The notes: a model not told the origin generated them from the letters alone. Shown: positions 37,017-47,037, numbered from the stretch's first letter. The stretch: 64,000 bases of DNA from Streptomyces pacificus (GCF_011766325.1 NZ_BLLG01000004.1:434001-498000); one strand, 5' to 3'. Translations and numbers: made by a program.

Positions 37017-37534
37017 ACCCACTCCTCGGGGTCGGATGCGGAGTTTCCATACCGGGCGTACCGCCCTTGTTCCACGATGGCCGCGTGCTCGACTTCCTCG
37101 AACCCCTCTCTCGGCACGAGGAGGACGGTGTTGCCGTCCGGTCGGGAAACGAGGCTCACACGTTCCAGATCGCAACCGGTCGAGCGCAGGCGTGCGAGGA
37201 GGCTTCTCCTTGCTCCGCGGCCCGGCAGGCGCAAATCGATCCGGGTCACCTGCCGGTCGACACGGATGCGGGAGCATGCGGCGCCCCCGGCAGGGTGGCG
37301 AATCGATCCGAGTGCCTGGTGGAGATCGGCCGCGGGCAGCAGGAAATGCACGTCGACACGTCCGGAATCCCTGGCGGCATCCCCGGTTTCCTCGGCCCAG
37401 ACCATTTCCACGGCAGGACCGGCCCCGATGATTCCCTTGAGCGCCCGGAAAAGGTTCTCGCCGTCCCGGGGAACGCCCATCAGGGTCACCCGCGCCTGCT
37501 CGTACGGGTCGGCCAAACGCGCTGACTGATCCAC
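37013..37534 (-). CDS. ACT-domain protein resembling the aspartokinase regulatory part
   Basis: 173 aa. The opening ARVTLMGVPRDGENLFRALK, then VEMVWAEETGDAARDSGRVD and HFLLPAADLHQALGSI, match the first ACT repeat of aspartate kinase. No kinase domain is present. It is the first gene of the operon, just left of the divergent promoter region. The opposite operon encodes a diaminobutyrate aminotransferase, whose substrate comes from aspartate semialdehyde. A role in sensing or relieving feedback on the aspartate pathway is therefore attractive but unproven. Confidence 0.7.
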   Translation of the reverse strand: MDQSARLADPYEQARVTLMGVPRDGENLFRALKGIIGAGPAVEMVWAEETGDAARDSGRVDVHFLLPAADLHQALGSIRHPAGGAACSRIRVDRQVTRIDLRLPGRGARRSLLARLRSTGCDLERVSLVSRPDGNTVLLVPREGFEEVEHAAIVEQGRYARYGNSASDPEEWV

Positions 37535-37954
37535 GTTGAAGACTCCTAGACGTCCAATGAGCCGCGTGTAGAGGCCGGTTCACAGAGCCGTCACGGCGAG
37601 ATGCGGTTACTCAGTAGTACTTCACGTAGTCTGACGACGTCAACGCGATGCGCGAGCGGCGGCCTATGTGATCATGATCACGCATAATACGGTGTCATCT
37701 CAGCTGGTGGACATGGCAAAGTCCCTCATGGCACGCCGTTCGCGGCACCCGTAGCGGTGGTCGCGCCGGGCGGCCGGGAGTGCGTCATCCGCCGAAGAGC
37801 GGTCGGCATGCGGGGCACGACGCAGACGGGGCCTCACGGACTTCACGGTCTCCACTGACCGATACCTTTCGCGTTTCCCCCCCACCCACGCACCCGACTC
37901 CTTTCGGCTGCCTTCCCACGGTCATTCATTCCATACAAGAAAGATGTCGCCACA
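37535..37954. promoter_or_regulatory. 420-nt divergent control region of region 2
   Basis: No gene. It is less GC-rich than its surroundings. It contains TAGTACTTCACGTAGT (about 37610-37631), the palindrome at 37668-37681 and CATAATAC (37683-37690), a plausible -10 region for the rightward NRPS operon. I did not see an iron-box (DmdR/IdeR-type 19-mer). Confidence 0.55.
37668..37681. promoter_or_regulatory. Perfect 14-bp palindrome, candidate operator
   Basis: GTGATCATGATCAC, extended imperfectly by flanking AT/GC bases to about 20 bp. It overlaps the likely promoter of the NRPS operon. The shape fits a dimeric helix-turn-helix repressor (GntR, TetR or MarR type). No such regulator is encoded in region 2 itself. 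Confidence 0.55.
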
Positions 37955-40900
37955 ATGCGTACCGGCGCCCATGCGTCCAGGAAACCGTCGGCAGGTGGCG
38001 GCGATCCGTCCGGCTCGGTCGTCAGCCTCTTCGAGGCTGCCGCTCTGCGTGATCCCGCCGCCCGGGCCGTGGAAGGGCCGGGCGGCACGGCCCTCACCTA
38101 CGGCCAACTCCGTTCGCGTATGCACATGATCGCGTCCGGACTGGTGCGCCGCGGCCTGGCCCCGGGAGAGGTGGTGGCCGTACGCGGCAGAAGCTCAACC
38201 GATCTGGTCGCGGCGGCGCTTGGGGTCCTGTGGACGGGCGGTGTCCTGCTGCTGGTCGACGAGAATCTGCCCGAACCGCGACGCGCTCTGCTGCTGGACC
38301 GGGCGCAGCCGGCGATCAGGCTGACGACCGGCCTGCCGGAGCCGGGGACCGGCGAACTCACGGTCACCGCCCTTGAGCCGTCCACGCCTGAGGCCGCTGC
38401 TCCGGTCACCTCGGGGAGGGCGCCGGAACGCACCGAGGCCGCGTATGTCTTCTTCACGTCGGGTTCCACCGGCACACCCAAGGGCATCCTCGGCAGCCAC
38501 CGCGGTCTGGCCCACTTCATCGCCTGGGAGATCGACGCCCTGGGGGCCGGTCCCGGGGATCGCGTCGGCCAGCTCACCAGCCTGTCCTTCGATGTGGTCC
38601 TGCGGGACCTGTTCCTGCCGCTGTGCTCCGGCGCGACGCTCGTCCTCCCGGAGGAGCCGGGCCGGCTCAACGGCCGGACCGTCCTGCCGTGGCTGCGGAA
38701 CGCGGGCATCACCGTCCTGCACACCGTCCCCTCCCTGGTGCGCAGTTGGCTGAGGACCCCCACGGACCCCGGAACCTCCCCGGCCCTGCGCGCGACCTGC
38801 TTCGCCGGGGAACCCCTCACCGGCGAACTGGCCTCGCGCTGGCAGGAGCGGACCGGCGGGGGCGACATCTGGAACCTCTACGGGCCCACCGAGACCACCC
38901 TCGCGAAGTTCGCCTACCGTGTGCGCGGCGACGAGGAGCCCGGCGTCCTGCCGGTCGGCAGTCCGCTGCCGGAGTGCGAGGTACGGCTCCTGGACGCGGC
39001 CGGCTCCCCGGTGGCTGACGGAGTCCCGGGCGAGGTGGTGCTCCGTACCCCGCACCGCAGTCTGGGCTACCTCGACGGGCGCGGGGAACCCACGGGGGGA
39101 TTCCGGCAGGACCCGGAAGGGGAGCCTGACGACTGGCTGTACCACACCGGTGACCTGGCGGCCCGACTCCCGGACGGCCGTTACATCGTTCGCGGGCGCA
39201 TGGACGACCAAGTGAAGATCCAGGGCGTCCGGATCGAGCCCTCCGAAGTGGCCGCCGCCGTCCGCACGGCAGCGCGACCGCTCGGCGGAGGCGATGCCTT
39301 CGCCCTGGCCGTGGAAGCCGCCGGCGGCTCCGAGGCTTCCGGCGCGCCGGGCGCTCCCGGTGCCCCAGGGGTGAAGACCCTGGTCGCTGTCGTGGAAGGC
39401 GGACTGGGTGCCGAAGCGGTCGAGCACGTCGTCGACGAGCTGCGACGCTCCCTGCCCCTGCCCATGGTCCCGGCCCTCCTCCACTCCGTCGAGGAGCTGC
39501 CGCTCACCTCCAACGGCAAAGTGGACCGCGCGAGCCTGCGGCAGCAGGCCCTCTCGCTCCTTGCGGAACGCGGCAGGACCCGGGCCGCCGGGGCACGGGC
39601 TCACCACAAGGACCCCGATCCCCTCCTGAGCACGGTGCGCTGGGCAATGGCGACGGCCCTCGGCGTCGGCACAGTGCAGCCCGGCGACAACTTCTTCACC
39701 CTCGGCGGAGACTCCCTCGCCGCCGCGGAACTGTCCGCGATCCTCGAGGAGAAGGAAGGGATCGCACCCCTCGGCCACACGACGCTGCTGTCCGCGCCGA
39801 CCCCCCAGGCGCTCGCCGACGCCCTTCGCGACGGCGACATGCGCCGCGACCGGCAGAGCGGCGGCACACCCGAACTGCCCCGGGTGCCCGTGGTCGGACA
39901 GCCCTATCCGCTCTCCCCACAGCAGCGCCGGTTCGCCGCCTTCTACCTGGCCGACGCCTCGCGCAGCTGGGCCAACGTCTCTCTGCGACTGGCCCTGCCG
40001 GCGGCAGCGGACACAGAGCTCGTCCGTGCGGTGCTCCGTCTCCTTGTCGCGCGGCACCCGAGCCTGCGGACCCGGTTCACCCACGACGGCGGGGAGATCC
40101 GGCAGACGGTCGCGGCGCCCGCCGACGTACGTGCGGACCTCGTGGAACGCCACGCAGAGCCCGCATCGGCGGCGCGCGAACTCATCGCCGTTCCCGTGCC
40201 CTTCACCGGCGGCCTCCCCTACGTGACCCACCTGGTCCGGCATCCGTCGGGCGACGAGCTCATCCTCGTCCTGAACCACATGGTCACCGACGGCACCTCG
40301 CAGGAGATCCTGCGCACCGACTTCGCGCACATCACCTGCCACCTGCGGGACGGAGCGCCGCTCCCCGCCGTCCCGCCCGCGCCCGCCTACGCCGAGTACG
40401 CGCGGCACCGGAGCGCGGCCGAGCGGACGGAGTCCGGGCGGCTGTGGGACTTCTGGCGCGACGAACTGGCCGGTGCCCGGCCCACGTGCCTGCCGCGCGA
40501 AGGCATCGCCGCACCCCGGCCGGGCCAGGACACGGAGCTGACCAGGGGAGCCTTCACGGCCCTCCGCCTCGACGCCGGCCCCGAGCGGCTCGCCGCCCTC
40601 GCCGCCCGGCACCAGTGCACGTCCTTCGGCGTCCTGATGGGGCTGTTCACCCGGGCGCTCACCGCACGGCTGGAACGGGACGACGCGGTACTCCTGGTCC
40701 CCACGACCGGCCGGGAACCGGCGACCGCGACCGTGGTGGGCAACTTCCACAACATCCTTCCCGTCCGCGTCCGCCGTGCCGACGACCTGGCCGGCACCCT
40801 GTGCGGCGCCCAGGCCGCACTTGCGCGCTCGCTCGACCACCAGTGGATGCAACTGGACCACCTCGTGGAGCGGCTCGGAATGCACCCCGCCGACGACCCC

Positions 40901-41140
40901 TATCCGCTCAGCAGCGTGCTGTTCAACGCGATCCCCGGCGCAAGCCCCCTGCTGCCCCCAGAGGCAGCCGAAGCGGCCGGGCCCCTGCCCTACGACGTGC
41001 GGTACGACCTCATGGGCGTCGTGCGCACGGAATCCCAGAGCCTGGTGCTGGAACTCCACTACCGGTCGGCCTTGATGGCACCGGACTCCGCCGGGCAGTT
41101 GCTGCAGGCGTTCGCCGCCCAGCTGACTCCGCACGAATGA
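37955..41140 (+). CDS. NRPS with A-T-C architecture
   Basis: 1061 aa from ATG 37955. Adenylation domain about 20-530 (FFTSGSTGTPKGILGSHRG about 166-184; NLYGPTETT about 307; PLTSNGKVDRASL near 518). Carrier about 545-620 (LGGDSL, Ser about 587). C-terminal condensation domain about 640-1055 with HMVTDG (His about 775), VVGNFHNILPVR and DHQWMQLDHLVERLG. There is no N-terminal C domain, so it starts a chain: it loads one amino acid and condenses it with an acceptor, possibly a free or hydroxylated diamine. No thioesterase. It begins the rightward operon with the N-hydroxylase and two aminotransferases. Confidence 0.9.
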   Translation: MRTGAHASRKPSAGGGDPSGSVVSLFEAAALRDPAARAVEGPGGTALTYGQLRSRMHMIASGLVRRGLAPGEVVAVRGRSSTDLVAAALGVLWTGGVLLLVDENLPEPRRALLLDRAQPAIRLTTGLPEPGTGELTVTALEPSTPEAAAPVTSGRAPERTEAAYVFFTSGSTGTPKGILGSHRGLAHFIAWEIDALGAGPGDRVGQLTSLSFDVVLRDLFLPLCSGATLVLPEEPGRLNGRTVLPWLRNAGITVLHTVPSLVRSWLRTPTDPGTSPALRATCFAGEPLTGELASRWQERTGGGDIWNLYGPTETTLAKFAYRVRGDEEPGVLPVGSPLPECEVRLLDAAGSPVADGVPGEVVLRTPHRSLGYLDGRGEPTGGFRQDPEGEPDDWLYHTGDLAARLPDGRYIVRGRMDDQVKIQGVRIEPSEVAAAVRTAARPLGGGDAFALAVEAAGGSEASGAPGAPGAPGVKTLVAVVEGGLGAEAVEHVVDELRRSLPLPMVPALLHSVEELPLTSNGKVDRASLRQQALSLLAERGRTRAAGARAHHKDPDPLLSTVRWAMATALGVGTVQPGDNFFTLGGDSLAAAELSAILEEKEGIAPLGHTTLLSAPTPQALADALRDGDMRRDRQSGGTPELPRVPVVGQPYPLSPQQRRFAAFYLADASRSWANVSLRLALPAAADTELVRAVLRLLVARHPSLRTRFTHDGGEIRQTVAAPADVRADLVERHAEPASAARELIAVPVPFTGGLPYVTHLVRHPSGDELILVLNHMVTDGTSQEILRTDFAHITCHLRDGAPLPAVPPAPAYAEYARHRSAAERTESGRLWDFWRDELAGARPTCLPREGIAAPRPGQDTELTRGAFTALRLDAGPERLAALAARHQCTSFGVLMGLFTRALTARLERDDAVLLVPTTGREPATATVVGNFHNILPVRVRRADDLAGTLCGAQAALARSLDHQWMQLDHLVERLGMHPADDPYPLSSVLFNAIPGASPLLPPEAAEAAGPLPYDVRYDLMGVVRTESQSLVLELHYRSALMAPDSAGQLLQAFAAQLTPHE

Positions 41141-41176
41141 GCCGAGCACTCCGAACCGACAGACGAGGAGTCTGAC

Positions 41177-42511
41177 ATGTCCCGACACGATGCCGACATC
41201 ATCGGTGTGGGATTCGGCCCCGGGAACATCTCCCTGGCCGTCGCCCTTCAGGAGCGATACCCCCACCTCCGCGCGATCTTCCTGGAAAGCCGGCCCGGAC
41301 CCACCTGGCAGTCCGGCATGCTGATCGACGGCTCCGACATCCAGAACAACCCGGTCCGCGACCTGGTGACCCCCGCCAACCCCCGCAGCCGCTTCAGCTT
41401 CATCAACTACCTCCACGAGACCGGGCGTTTCTTCACCTACCTGAACCTCGGACTGCACTATCCGCTCCGCAAGGAGTACGCCGCCTACGTCGAGTGGGTG
41501 GCGCGTACCCTCGACGCCGACGTGCGCTACGACACCGAGGTGACCGGCGTCCGCCGGGACTCCTCACACGGGGGCACCGGCGTGGTCGAGCTGGCGGACG
41601 GCACCGAACTGCGCGCGCCCGTCATCGTCGCGGCGCCCGGCCGGACGCCCCACATTCCGGCCCCCTTCGCCGACGCCGACGACCCCCGGGTGGTCCACTT
41701 CACCCACTACAACCAGGCCCTCGAACAGCTGGAAGGCGCGGAGCAACCGCAGATCGCCGTCGTCGGCGGCAGCCAGAGCGCCGTGGAACTGCTGCTGGAC
41801 CTCCGCAGCCGCCTCCCGCAGGCCCGGGTGCACGGGATCCTGCGTTCCTTCGGGTTCCGGCAGAAGGACACGAGTCCTTTCATGGACCACGTCTACTTCC
41901 CCGAGTTCGTCGACTACTACTACGCGGCCTCCGAGTCGTCGAAGCGCGACCTCAACGCCGATCTGAGGTACACCAACTACTCCGCCGCCGACATCGATGT
42001 CGTGCACGAGCTGTATCTGCGCCTCCACGAGGACCGGCTCGACAACCGCGAACACACCAGGGTCATCGGCAACACGCTGATCGACGCGTGCCGGCCCGGG
42101 CCCGACGCCGTAAGGCTGTCGCTCACGGAACGCCACACCGGTGACACCTCGGAGCTGGCGGCGGATCTCGTCATCCTGGCCACGGGCTTCCGCGACCTCG
42201 GATCCCGCGCCGAGGGACAGGAGTTCCTGCCGCCACTGCTCCACTCATTCGAGGGCTGCGCGAGGGTCACCCAGTCCGGCCGGGCCGCCGTCACCCGCGA
42301 CTACCGCCTCGCCATGGCGCCGGAAGCCGGCGACGTACCGCAGGTCTACCTCAACGGCCTGTGCGAGTCCTCCCACGGCATGGGCGACGCCGGTTCCTTC
42401 AGCCTGCTCGCCCTGCGGGCCAAGGAGATCGCGTCCTCGATCGCCGCTCATCTGGAGAAGCAGGCGGGCGACGACAGCTACACGTACATCCACACCAGGA
42501 AGGCCCAGTAA
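41177..42511 (+). CDS. L-ornithine/L-lysine-type N-monooxygenase (SidA/IucD/PvdA family)
   Basis: 444 aa from ATG 41177 (GAGGAGTCTGAC upstream). FAD motif IIGVGFGPGNISLAVAL (about 9-25); family stretches DLVTPANPRSRFSFINYLHE and FTYLNLGLHYPLRKEYAAYV; NADPH motif VVGGSQSAVELLLDL (about 195-209); C-terminal LATGF and HGMGDAGSFSLL. Such enzymes hydroxylate the terminal amine of ornithine, lysine or a diamine. With a diaminobutyrate aminotransferase in the same operon, N4-hydroxy-2,4-diaminobutyrate is the likeliest product. Ornithine or lysine cannot be excluded. Confidence 0.88.
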   Translation: MSRHDADIIGVGFGPGNISLAVALQERYPHLRAIFLESRPGPTWQSGMLIDGSDIQNNPVRDLVTPANPRSRFSFINYLHETGRFFTYLNLGLHYPLRKEYAAYVEWVARTLDADVRYDTEVTGVRRDSSHGGTGVVELADGTELRAPVIVAAPGRTPHIPAPFADADDPRVVHFTHYNQALEQLEGAEQPQIAVVGGSQSAVELLLDLRSRLPQARVHGILRSFGFRQKDTSPFMDHVYFPEFVDYYYAASESSKRDLNADLRYTNYSAADIDVVHELYLRLHEDRLDNREHTRVIGNTLIDACRPGPDAVRLSLTERHTGDTSELAADLVILATGFRDLGSRAEGQEFLPPLLHSFEGCARVTQSGRAAVTRDYRLAMAPEAGDVPQVYLNGLCESSHGMGDAGSFSLLALRAKEIASSIAAHLEKQAGDDSYTYIHTRKAQ

Positions 42512-43680
42512 TGCCCGTGCTCTCCCAGCGGTCCCAGGCGTTCCAGCCCCAGCCCATGTTCGAGATCCTCGCCGCCGCACAGGACCTCGAAGCCCAGGGG
42601 CATCCGGTCCTCCACCTGGAGATCGGCGACACCAAGGGGTTCACCAATCCCCACATCGTCAGCACGCTGCAGGAGCTGTCGCAGAACCCCTCGCTGGGCT
42701 ATATCGCCTCCGGTGGCATGCCAGAGATCCGGGGTGCCTTCGCGCGGCAGTACACGCAGGAGAAGGGCGTCACGTTCGGCGCTGACAACGTCGTCGTGGC
42801 CCCGGCCAACGCGCTGATCAGCGAGTACCTCGGCGTGGCGTGCGACCCGGGCGACGCGGTGCTGCTGCCGGACCCCGGCTTCCCGACCTACTTCCTGGCC
42901 GCGCGGTACAACGGCTTGCGGATAGTCACCTACCCGCTGGACCCGGAGACGGGCTGGAACCCGGACCCCGCCCAGGTGGAGCGGCTCATCGCCCAGGAGC
43001 CGGGGATCCGGGCCATGATCGTCAACTCACCGTCCAACCCCTTGGGCACGGTCATGGACCCGGAGCGGCTCGACGCCCTCCTCGACATCGCGGAGCGGAA
43101 CGGGCTGCACTGCCTGTTCGACGAGACCTACAAGAACCTCGTCTTCGCAGGGGACCTGGAGCCGCTGCCCCACCGCCCGTCCACCACGTACCTCTACTCG
43201 CTCTCCAAGGACGCCGCCGCACCGGGCCTGCGGGTCGGCTGCGCCGTCAGCCAGGACACCGGACTGATAGCCAAGCTCGTCGACTACAGCTCGCTGTTCT
43301 TCTCGTGCGGCCCGGGCCTCATGCAGCAGGTGGCCGCCACGTACCTGTCGCGTCCCGACGCGCTCGCCTTCGCGCACGAGATCCGCACGGAGACGTCGTC
43401 GCGCGTCGCCCTCGTGGAGAAGATCCTCGGGGACGTGGACGGGCTCAGCTACATCCGGCCCAGTGCGACGTTCTTCGTGTTCCTGAACATCTCCTGCACG
43501 GGTCTCGACTCGCGGGCCTTCGCCTACGAACTGCTGCGGGAGAGGCACGTCTGCGTGTGCCCGGGCGACTCCTTCGGGCAGCAGGGCGAGGGCCACGTCC
43601 GGGTGACGCTCACCGGTGACCGGCAGGAACTCGAAGAAGGCGTGCGGCGGCTCGCGGACTTCGTCCGGGCGCGCAGCTGA
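42511..43680 (+). CDS. Class I/II PLP aminotransferase
   Basis: 389 aa; ATG 42511 overlaps the upstream TAA (TAATG). Fold-type I motifs: HLEIGDTKGFTNPHIV (about 31-46), YIASGGMPEIRGAFAR, MIVNSPSNPLGTVMDP (about 170-185), CLFDETYKNLVFAG, PLP lysine in YSLSKDAAAPGLRVG (about 230-244). Aspartate-aminotransferase group I-gamma type. It may deaminate or aminate a cluster intermediate. Similar enzymes also catalyse beta- or gamma-eliminations or ring closures, so the reaction is open. Confidence 0.85.
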   Translation: MPVLSQRSQAFQPQPMFEILAAAQDLEAQGHPVLHLEIGDTKGFTNPHIVSTLQELSQNPSLGYIASGGMPEIRGAFARQYTQEKGVTFGADNVVVAPANALISEYLGVACDPGDAVLLPDPGFPTYFLAARYNGLRIVTYPLDPETGWNPDPAQVERLIAQEPGIRAMIVNSPSNPLGTVMDPERLDALLDIAERNGLHCLFDETYKNLVFAGDLEPLPHRPSTTYLYSLSKDAAAPGLRVGCAVSQDTGLIAKLVDYSSLFFSCGPGLMQQVAATYLSRPDALAFAHEIRTETSSRVALVEKILGDVDGLSYIRPSATFFVFLNISCTGLDSRAFAYELLRERHVCVCPGDSFGQQGEGHVRVTLTGDRQELEEGVRRLADFVRARS

Positions 43681-43817
43681 CAGCAGCCGGGTACACCGGG
43701 CCGGGCACCGCTCCCCCGCTGGGGGAACAGCGCTGCCCGCCCGTCCGGGAGCCGCACCGCTCCCCGCGTCCGCGGCTCTCGCCCCCACAGCCTCAGACCA
43801 CCCCCTCGGGAGATCAG

Positions 43818-45086
43818 ATGACCACCGCCCCGTCCCCTCTGAGCGTCTTCGACAGCCTGGAGTCGGAGGTGCGCAGCTACTGCCGCGGTTGGCCCGCCGT
43901 GTTCGACCGCGCGCAGGGCGCCCGCATGTACGACGAGACAGGCCGCGCCTACCTCGACTTCTTCGCCGGTGCCGGCGCCCTCAATTACGGGCACAACAAC
44001 CCCGTGCTGAAAAGGCCGTTGATGGATTACCTCCTGCGTGACGGCATCACGCACGGCCTGGACATGGCGACGACCGCCAAGCGCGCCTTCCTGGAGAGCT
44101 TCCAGAACGCCGTACTGCGGCCGCGTGACCTGCCCTACAAGGTCATGTTCCCCGGCCCGACCGGCACCAACGCCGTCGAGGCCGCGCTGAAGCTGGCCCG
44201 CAAGGTGAAGGGCCGCGAGTCGATCGTCTCCTTCACCAACGCCTTCCACGGGATGTCGCTCGGCTCCCTCGCGGTGACCGGCAACGCCTTCAAACGCGCC
44301 GGTGCCGGCATCCCGCTGGTCCACGGCACCCCGATGCCGTACGACAACTACCTGGACGGCCAGGTCCAGGACTTCCTCTGGTTCGAGCGCCTGCTCGAGG
44401 ACCAGGGGTCCGGGCTGAACAAGCCCGCCGCGGTCATCGTCGAGACCGTGCAGGGCGAGGGCGGCATCAACGTCGCCCGCCCCGAGTGGCTCCGGGCCCT
44501 GGCCGACCTGTGCCGGCGTCAGGACATGCTGCTCATCGTCGACGACATCCAGATGGGCTGCGGCCGCACCGGCGCCTTCTTCTCCTTCGAGGAGGCGGGC
44601 ATCGCCCCGGACATCGTCACCCTGTCGAAGTCCATCAGCGGCTACGGCCTGCCCATGTCCCTCTGCCTGTTCAACCCGGAGCTGGACGTCTGGGAGCCGG
44701 GCGAGCACAACGGCACCTTCCGCGGCAACAACCCCGCCTTCGTCACGGCGGCCGCCGCGCTGGACGCCTACTGGGCCGACGGGCAGATGGAGAAGCAGAC
44801 CCTGGCCCGCGGCGAGCAGGTCGAACGCGCCCTCCTGGGCATCTGCGACGAGAACTCCGCCCTCGGCGCCCACTACCGCGGCCGCGGTCTGGTCTGGGGC
44901 CTGGAGTTCGCCGACAAGAGCCGTGCGTCGGCGGTCTGCGCGCGCGCCTTCGAGCGGGGCCTGCTGCTGGAGACCTCCGGCCCGGAGAGCGAGGTGGTGA
45001 AGCTGCTGCCGCCGCTCACCGTCAGCGCCGAGGAAGTCGACGAAGGTCTCGAGATCCTGGCTCTCGCGGTGCGGGAGACGTCCTGA
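43818..45086 (+). CDS. Diaminobutyrate-2-oxoglutarate aminotransferase (EctB-like)
   Basis: 422 aa from ATG 43818 with GGGAGA upstream. Class III aminotransferase: YLDFFAGAGALNYGHNNP, MFPGPTGTNAVEAALKLARK (about 112-131), SFTNAFHGMSLGSLAVTGN, DDIQMGCGRTGAFFSFE (about 239-255), PLP lysine in VTLSKSISGYGLPMSL, EHNGTFRGNNPAFVTAAAAL. This is the EctB/Dat pattern. It converts aspartate 4-semialdehyde and glutamate to L-2,4-diaminobutyrate. No ectA or ectC is present, so it serves the peptide pathway, not ectoine. The ACT protein of the divergent operon and the dapA remnant next door point to the same aspartate branch. Confidence 0.92.
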   Translation: MTTAPSPLSVFDSLESEVRSYCRGWPAVFDRAQGARMYDETGRAYLDFFAGAGALNYGHNNPVLKRPLMDYLLRDGITHGLDMATTAKRAFLESFQNAVLRPRDLPYKVMFPGPTGTNAVEAALKLARKVKGRESIVSFTNAFHGMSLGSLAVTGNAFKRAGAGIPLVHGTPMPYDNYLDGQVQDFLWFERLLEDQGSGLNKPAAVIVETVQGEGGINVARPEWLRALADLCRRQDMLLIVDDIQMGCGRTGAFFSFEEAGIAPDIVTLSKSISGYGLPMSLCLFNPELDVWEPGEHNGTFRGNNPAFVTAAAALDAYWADGQMEKQTLARGEQVERALLGICDENSALGAHYRGRGLVWGLEFADKSRASAVCARAFERGLLLETSGPESEVVKLLPPLTVSAEEVDEGLEILALAVRETS

Positions 45087-45113
45087 CGGTCCGGCCCCGC
45101 GGGCCGGCCGTCA
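45086..45113. terminator. Terminator after the EctB-like gene
   Basis: CCGGCCC (45091-45097)/GGGCCGG (45101-45107) with a 3-nt loop, lengthened by GACGG and CCGTC outside. It directly follows the stop codon and faces the dapA remnant. Confidence 0.8.
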
Positions 45114-45447
45114 CTCTTCAAGCCGGCTGAGCCGCTCCAGCGCGTCCGCCACGGTGGCCTTGCCGACGGACAGTAGCGGCAGCCGCACGTCCGGTGGGGG
45201 AATCAGGCCCCGCTGGACGCCCTTGATCACGGTGGGGCCGGGCTCACAGAACAAGGCGGCCGGCAGCCGGGCCAGCGCGTGCCCCAGGCAGCGGGCCTCC
45301 GCCACGTCTCCGTCGCGCCAGGCGTCCACGAGGTCGGCGAACCGGCGCGTCGCCAGGTGCGCGGAGGCCAGGATGCCCCGGAGGCCCCCATCGCCAGCAT
45401 GGGAGGGGCGAACAGGTCGTCGCCCGCCATCACGTTGAACCCGGGGG
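45111..45447 (-). pseudogene. dapA: Remnant of dapA-like dihydrodipicolinate synthase
   Basis: Only the last third of the enzyme is recognisable. One frame gives PGFNVMAGDDLFAPPMLAMG. After a G-run near 45375-45385 the protein continues in another frame as GILASAHLATRRFADLVD, then ALFCEPGPTVIKGVQRGLIP and LLSVGKATVADALERL to the stop. The break fits loss of one G. The N-terminal two-thirds, including the catalytic lysine region, are absent upstream, so this is a decayed gene and not just a sequencing slip. It lies beside the EctB-like gene; both enzymes use aspartate semialdehyde. Confidence 0.75.
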
Positions 45448-45666
45448 AAGGCCGCCGAGGGAACCCCGGACCGGCGGACGTCCCGTACACGGAGTGACGG
45501 AACGTCACATGGCTGCGTGGCAGGCGGATCGGCGCTCGCATCGGCGGTGCGGCGCGTACGCTGAGCCGGCGTACGCGTTGTTCGATGGACCGTACGTATC
45601 CCGTCACGTGACGATGGACCGGGCAGGGGGCGGTTCGGCAGCACGCGCACGGAAGGCGGCCCGCAC

Positions 45667-46625
<959 letters not shown>

Positions 46626-46629
<4 letters not shown>

Positions 46630-46814
46630 GCAGCATCGACGAACGGACCTGGTTCAAGAGCAGCTACAGCGGTTCCGACGGCGACGACTGCGTCGAGGTG
46701 GCAACGGGCACACGGGCAGTCCACGTCCGGGACTCCAAGGACCAGCGCAGCCCCCAACTCACCCTCTCCCCCACCGCATGGCACGACTTCATCACCCACA
46801 CAGCACAGAACTGA
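46626..46814 (+). CDS. DUF397 protein, first copy
   Basis: 62 aa; ATG 46626 overlaps the regulator stop. Typical pattern: TWFKSSYSG, CVEVA, VHVRDSKD and a C-terminal W.DF. It is the small partner of the preceding XRE regulator. The last 130 nt are identical to the next gene. Confidence 0.93.
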
Positions 46815-46851
46815 CCGGCAGGCGCCTGCTGAAGCGATTGCGAGGAGCGCT

Positions 46852-47037
46852 ATGAGCACGTCCGACCTGGCCTGGTTCAAGAGCAGCTACAGCGGCTCGC
46901 AGGGGGACGACTGCGTCGAGGTGGCAACGGGCACACGGGCAGTCCACGTCCGGGACTCCAAGGACCAGCGCAGCCCCCAACTCACCCTCTCCCCCACCGC
47001 ATGGCACGACTTCATCACCCACACAGCACAGAACTGA
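46852..47037 (+). CDS. DUF397 protein, second copy (recent tandem duplicate)
   Basis: 61 aa from ATG 46852. From DDCVEVATG to the stop it is identical to the first copy; only the first 20 codons differ. The sequence before its start repeats the 3' end of the regulator gene (RRLLK..RGA), with the same GAGGAGCGCT ribosome site. The duplicated unit therefore included the coupled start signal. Confidence 0.92.
   Translation: MSTSDLAWFKSSYSGSQGDDCVEVATGTRAVHVRDSKDQRSPQLTLSPTAWHDFITHTAQN

Noticed and set aside
37535..37954. Iron-box (DmdR/IdeR) operator for a siderophore-like cluster
   Set aside because: I looked for the TTAGGTTAGGCTAACC-type dyad and did not see it; only the GTGATCATGATCAC palindrome is present.
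38195..41458. Minus-strand open frame opposite the A-T-C NRPS
   Set aside because: No recognisable domain and composition typical of antisense translation; the plus strand has complete NRPS motifs.
43818..45086. Ectoine cluster
   Set aside because: An EctB-like gene is present but no ectA, ectC or ectD is adjacent; the neighbours are NRPS, N-hydroxylase and transport genes.
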